From NCBI GenBank assembly GCA_963576725.1, contig OY755244.1, forward strand, positions 34,878,446 to 34,942,445: a stretch of 64,000 bases of DNA, written 5' to 3'. The notes beneath the pieces are model-generated. The model was not told the DNA's origin. It saw only the letters and a program-made list of their open reading frames with translations, and did no database searches. The position numbers and the translations under genes are program-made. The stretch is from Azorinus chamasolen (lineage: Eukaryota; Mollusca; Bivalvia; Cardiida; Solecurtidae). Below are positions 59,394-64,000 of this stretch, one piece after another; within the stretch, counting starts at the first letter, position 1, and the number at the start of each line of letters is the position of its first letter.

Positions 59394-61706
59394 TTTAGCT
59401 CACCAGAGCACAAAGTGCTCAGGGTGAGCTTTTGTGATCGCCTGATGTCCGTCGGCGTGCGTCGTCCGTCGTCAGTCGTCAACAATTTGAACCTTTAAAA
59501 ATCTTCTCCTCTGAATCTACAGGGTTCTCAGCTTTCATCTTTGGCACATAGTATCATCTTTAGGTCCTCTACAAAAGTTATATAAATTATGGCCCTGGGG
59601 TCAAAATTGGCCCCACCCCAGGGGTTCCATGTTTTCAATAGAAACATATAGTAAAACTTTGAAAATCTTCTCCTCTGAAACCAGAAGGCTCTCAACTTTC
59701 ATATTTGGCACATAGCATCATGTTCAGGTCCTCTACAAAAGTTATATAAATTATGCCCCTGGGGTCAAAATTGGCCCCGCCCCAGGGGTGGGCAGTTTTC
59801 AATAGAAACAAATAGTGAAATCTTTGAAAATCTTCTCCTCTGAAACTGGAAGGCTCTCAGCTTTCATATTTGGCACATAGCATCATGTTCAGGTCCACTA
59901 CAAAAGTTATATAAATTATGGCCCTAGGGTCAAAATTGGCCCCGCCCCAGGGTAGGCAGTTTTCAATAGAAACAAATAGTGAAATCTTTGAAAATCTTCT
60001 TCTCTGAAACTGGAAGGCTCTCAGCTTGTATATTTGGCACATAGCATCATGTTCAGGTGCTCTAAAAATGTTATATAAATTATGGCCCTAGGGTCAAAAT
60101 TGGCCCTGCCCCAGGGTTGGGCAGTTTTCAATAGAAACAAATAGTGAAATCTTTGAAAATCTTCTTCTCTGAAACTGGAAGGCTCTCAGCTTTCATATTT
60201 GGCACATAGCTCCATGTTCAGGTCCACTACAAAAGTTATATAAATTATGGCCCTAGGGTCAAAATTGGCCCCGCCCCAGGGGTGGGCAGTTTTTAATAGA
60301 AACAAATAGTGAAATCTTTGAAAATCTTCTCCTCTGAAACTGGAAGGCTCTCAGCTTTCATATTTGGCACATAGCATTATGTACAGGTCCTCTACAAAAG
60401 TTATATAAATTATGGCCCGGGGGTCAAAATTGGCCCCGCCCTAGGGGGGGGGGGGGGGGGGCAGTTTTCAGTAGAAACAAATAGTGAAATCTTTGAAAAT
60501 CTTCTTCTCTGAAACTGGAAGGCTCTCAGCTTTCATATTTGGCACAGAGCATCATGTTCAGGTCCACTACAAAAGTTATATAAATTATGCCCCTGGGGTC
60601 AAAATTGGCCCCGCCCCAGGGGTGGGCAGTTTTCAATAGAAACAAATAGTGAAATCTTTGAAATTCTTCTTCTCTGAAACTGGAAGGCTCTCAGCTTTCA
60701 TATTTGGCACATAGCATTATGTACAGGTCCTCTACAAAAGTTATATAAATTATGGCCCGGGGGTCAAAATTGGCCCTGCCCCAGGGGCGGGCAGTTTTCA
60801 ATAGAAACAAATAGTGAAATCTTTGAAAATCTTCTCCTCTGAGACTGGAAGGCTCTTAACCTTCATATTTGGCACAGAGCATCATGTTTAGGTCATCTAC
60901 AAAAATTATATAAATTATGGCCCTATGGTCAAAATTGGCCCCACCCCAGGGTGGGCAGTTTTCAGTAGAAACAAATAGTGAACTCTTTGAAAATCTTCTT
61001 CTCTGAAACTGGAAGGCTCTCAGCTTTCATATTTGGCACAGAGCATCATGTTCAGGTCCACTACAAAAGTTATATAAATTATGGCCCTAGGGTCAAAATT
61101 GGCCCCACCCCAGGGGTGGGCAGTTTTCAATAGAAACAAATAGTGAAATCTTTGAAATTCTTCTTCTCTGAAACTGGAATTCTCTCAGCTTTCATATTTG
61201 GCACATAGCATCATGTTCAGGTCCTCTACAAAAGTTATATAAATTATGGCCCTGGGGTCAAAATTAGCCCGCTCCAGGGGTGGGCAGTTTTCAATAGAAA
61301 CAAATAGTGAAATATTTGAATATCTTCTTCTCTGAAACTGGGTGGTTCTTAGCCTTCATACTTTGCATGTATCATCATGTTCAGGTCCTCTGCAAAAGGT
61401 AAATAAATTATGCCCCAGGGGTAAATATTGGCCCCGCCCCAGGGGAGGGTAGTTTTCAGTAGAAACAAATAGTGAAATCTTTGAAAATCTTCTTCTCTGA
61501 AACTGGAAGGTTCTCAGCTTTCATATTTGGCACATAGCACCATGTCCAGGTCCTCTACAAAAGTTATATAAATTGTGCCTCTTGGGTCAAAATTAGCCCA
61601 GCCCCAGGGCAGGCTAGTTTTCTAAAGAAACATATAGTTAAAACTTTGAAAAGCTTCTCCTCTGATTGTCTGGTGAGCGCTTCAGGGCCATTCTGGCCCT
61701 CTTGTT
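59394..61706 (+). repeat. Array module, ~sixteen 138-bp units, TAGCTCACC to CTCTTGTT
   Basis: 5' end TTAGCTCACCAGAGCAC with TGCTCAGGGTGAGCTTT forms a hairpin; then (CGTCGT)n-like TCCGTCGGCGTGCGTCGTCC. Units: GAAATCTTTGAAAATCTTCT, CTGAAACTGGAAGGCTCTCA, GCTTTCATATTTGGCACATA, GTCCTCTACAAAAGTTATAT, AAATTATGGCCCTGGGGTCA and CCCCGCCCCAGGGGTGGGCA. 3' end GGTGAGCGCTTCAGGGCCA-TTC-TGGCCCT with CTCTTGTT. A 19-base G run interrupts one unit near 60446. Inserted within the 42-bp satellite. Confidence 0.88.
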
Positions 61707-62190
61707 TACAGTACTGATACCATGATTCATAACACAGCCCTGCCTTTCCTACAGTACTGATACCATGATTCACAGATATAGCCCTGCCTTCCTACAGTAC
61801 TGATACCATGATTCACAACACAGCCCTGCATTTCTTACAGTACTGATACCTTGATTTTCAACACAGCCCTACCTTTCTTACAATATTGATTCACAACACA
61901 ACCCTGCCTTTCTTACAGTACTGATACCATGATTCACAACACAGCCCTGCCTTCCTACAGTACTGATACCATGATTCACAACACAGCCCTACCTTTCTTA
62001 CAATATTGATTCACAACACAACCCTGCCTTTCTTACAGTACTGATACCATGATTCACAACACAGCCCTGCCTTCCTACAGTACTGATACCATGATTCACA
62101 ACACAGTCCTGCATTTCTTACAGTACTGATACCTTGATTTTCAATACAGCCCTACCTTTCTTACAATATTGATTCACAACACAGCCCTGC
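61707..62190 (+). repeat. Satellite block between the two array modules
   Basis: Eleven or so 42-bp units including two copies of the TTGATTTTCAACACAG variant and a locally duplicated block (61880-61980 matches 61980-62080). Confidence 0.87.
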
Positions 62191-63845
62191 CTTTTTAGCT
62201 CACCAGAGCACAAAGTGCTCAGGGTGAGCTTTTGTGATTGCCTGATGTCCGTCGTCCGTCAGCGTGCGTCGTGCGTCGTCAGTCGTCAACAATTTGAACC
62301 TTTAAAAATCTTCTCCTCTGAATCTACAGGATTCTCAGCTTTCACCTTTGGCACATAGTATCATCTTTAGGTCCTCTACAAAAGTTATATAAATTATGGC
62401 CCTGGGGTCAAAATTGGCCCGCCCCAAGGATTCCTTGTTTTCAATAGAAACATATAGTAAAACTTTGAAAATCTTCTCCTCTGAAACTGGAAGGCTCTCA
62501 ACTTTCATATTTGGCACAGAGCATCATGTTCAGGTCCTCTACAAAGTTATATAAATTATGGCCCTGGGGTCAAAATTGGCCCCGCCCCAGGGGTGGGCAG
62601 TTTTCAATAGAAACAAATAGTGAAATCTTTGAAAATCTTCTCCTCTGAAACTGGAAGGCTCGCAGCTTTCATATTTGGCACATAGCATCTTGTTCAGGTC
62701 CTCTACAAAATTTATATAAATTATGTCCCTGGGGTCAAAGTTAACCCCGCCCCAGGGGTGGGCAGTTTTCAATAGAAACAAATAGTGAAATCTTTGAAAA
62801 TCTTCTCCTGAAACTGGAAGGCTCTCAGCTTTCAGATCTGGCACCGAGCATCATGTTCAGGTCCTCTACAAAAGTTATATAAATTATGGCCCTGGGGTCA
62901 AAATTGGCCCTGCCCCAGGGGTTGGGCAGTTTTCAATAGAAAAAAATTAGTGAAATCTTTGAAAATCTTCTTCTCTAAAACTGGAAGGCTCTCAGCTTTC
63001 ATATTTGGCACATAGCATCTTGTTTAGGTCCTCTACAAAAGTTATATAAATTATGGCCCTGGGGTCAAAATTAACCCCGCCCCAGGGGTGGGCAGTTTTC
63101 AATAGAAACAAATAATGAAATCTTTGAAAATCTTCTTCTCTGAAACTGGACGGCTCTCAACTTTCATATTTGGCACAGAGCATCATGTTCAGGTCCTCTA
63201 CAAAAGTTATATGAATTATGGCCCTGGGGTCAAAATTGGCCCGCCCCAGGGGTTGGGCAGTTTGCAATAGAAACAAATAGTGAAATCTTTGAAAATCTTC
63301 TCCTCTTAAACTGGAAGGCTCTCAGCTTTCATATTTGGCACAGAGCATCATGTTCAGGTCCTCTACAAAAGTGATATAAATTATGGCCCTGGGGTCAAAA
63401 TTGGCCCCGCCTCAGGGGTTGAGCAGTTTTCAATAGAAACAAATAGTGGAATCTTTTAAAATCTTTTCCTCTGAAACTGGAAGGATCTCAGCTTTCATAT
63501 TTGGCACAGAGCATCATGTTCAGGTCCGCTACAAAATTGATATAAATTATGGCCCTGGGCTCAAAATTGGCCCCGCCTCAGGAGTGGGCAGTTTTCAATA
63601 GAAACAAATAGTGAAATCTTTGAATATCTTCTTCTCTGAAACTGGGTGGTTCTCAGCTTTCATATTTTGCACATAGCATCATTTTCAGGTGCTCTACAAA
63701 AGTTATATAAATTATTGCCCTGGGGTCAAAATTGGCCCCGCCCCAGGGGTAGCCAGTTTTCAACAGAAACATATAGTGAAAACTTTGAATATCTTCTCCT
63801 CTGATTGTCTGGTGAGCGCTTCAGGGCCATTCTGGCCCTCTTGTT
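62191..63845 (+). repeat. Second copy of the 138-bp-unit array module
   Basis: Same 5' hairpin and 3' stem-loop as the first module and the same junctions to the satellite on both sides, but about twelve units instead of sixteen. Ends CTCTTGTT at 63838-63845. Minus-strand frames (for example at 62539-62844) are the unit translated. Confidence 0.88.
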
Positions 63846-64000
63846 TACAGTACTGATACCATGATTCACAACACAGCCCTGCCTTTCTGACAATACTGAT
63901 GCCATGATTCACAACACAGCCCTACCTTTCTAAAACACAGCCCTGCCTTTCTTACAGTACGGACACCATGATTCACAACACAGCCCTGTATGTCCTGTGG
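63846..64000 (+). repeat. Satellite block running off the window
   Basis: TACAGTACTGATACCATGAT and derivatives, with a shortened unit (CCTTTCTAAAACACAGCC). Continues past 64000. Confidence 0.85.

Overview
This window looks like repeat-saturated, AT-rich non-coding DNA from an invertebrate animal, most likely a bivalve or other mollusc. I recognise no complete host protein gene and no rRNA, CRISPR array or prokaryotic operon. The organism call is an inference. It rests on modules that begin TAGCTCACC and end CTCTTGTT with internal tandem arrays, on a tRNA-derived SINE ending in CACTCAC, and on an ORF1/ORF2 retrotransposon of the CR1/jockey kind. Almost every interpretable base belongs to a mobile element, a nested stack of mobile elements, or a tandem array.

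The dominant population, about 60 copies, is small foldback elements flanked by TTAA whose tips read CCCTTT, CCCATTCC or CCCTTAC. TTAA plus a CCC tip is the signature of the piggyBac superfamily. I divide them by body sequence into five families named here A, B, C, D and E, and each has a long palindromic core. Other small elements are TA-flanked mariner-like foldbacks (tips CAGTRAAACC, CCGTATTATTCC and CAGTGAACYCTCGTTA), a palindromic family F, a palindromic family H, and two elements with convincing 8-bp hAT-type target duplications (23622-24820 and 57289-59116).

Region by region: 1-10650 is stacked TTAA elements, with tandem-repeat modules at 3863-4773 and around 5389-7470. 11653-16731 holds an intact two-ORF non-LTR retrotransposon whose ORF2 lies in frame behind a single UAG; its 3' end is near 17628. 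17631-21001 is more TTAA elements. 21160-22310 is a minisatellite. 23622-24820 is a hAT-like element. 26333-28157, 35941-37395 and 40726-42271 are long arrays rich in AGGTCA half-sites. 33456-35831 is a 5'-truncated Penelope-like reverse transcriptase insertion with a 47-bp target duplication. 43000-49900 is nested TTAA, TA and SINE insertions plus a 30-bp minisatellite. 50110-51060 is another minisatellite. 52626-54665 is a tightly packed chain of TTAA elements. 55950-64000 is a ~42-bp satellite broken up by a 1.8-kb long-inverted-repeat element and two ~140-bp-unit modules that look like a ~2.8-kb macro-duplication.

The elements form a record of serial insertion: young TTAA elements sit inside mariner-like elements, mariner-like elements sit inside TTAA elements, and neighbouring TTAA elements repeatedly share one TTAA. 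The points most worth follow-up are the retrotransposon's in-frame UAG, the shared asymmetric hairpin core of four TTAA families, the common stem-loop plus CTCTTGTT terminus of otherwise unrelated array modules, the long-TIR element carrying an exon-like segment, and a ratchet-type splice site at 29837/29838.
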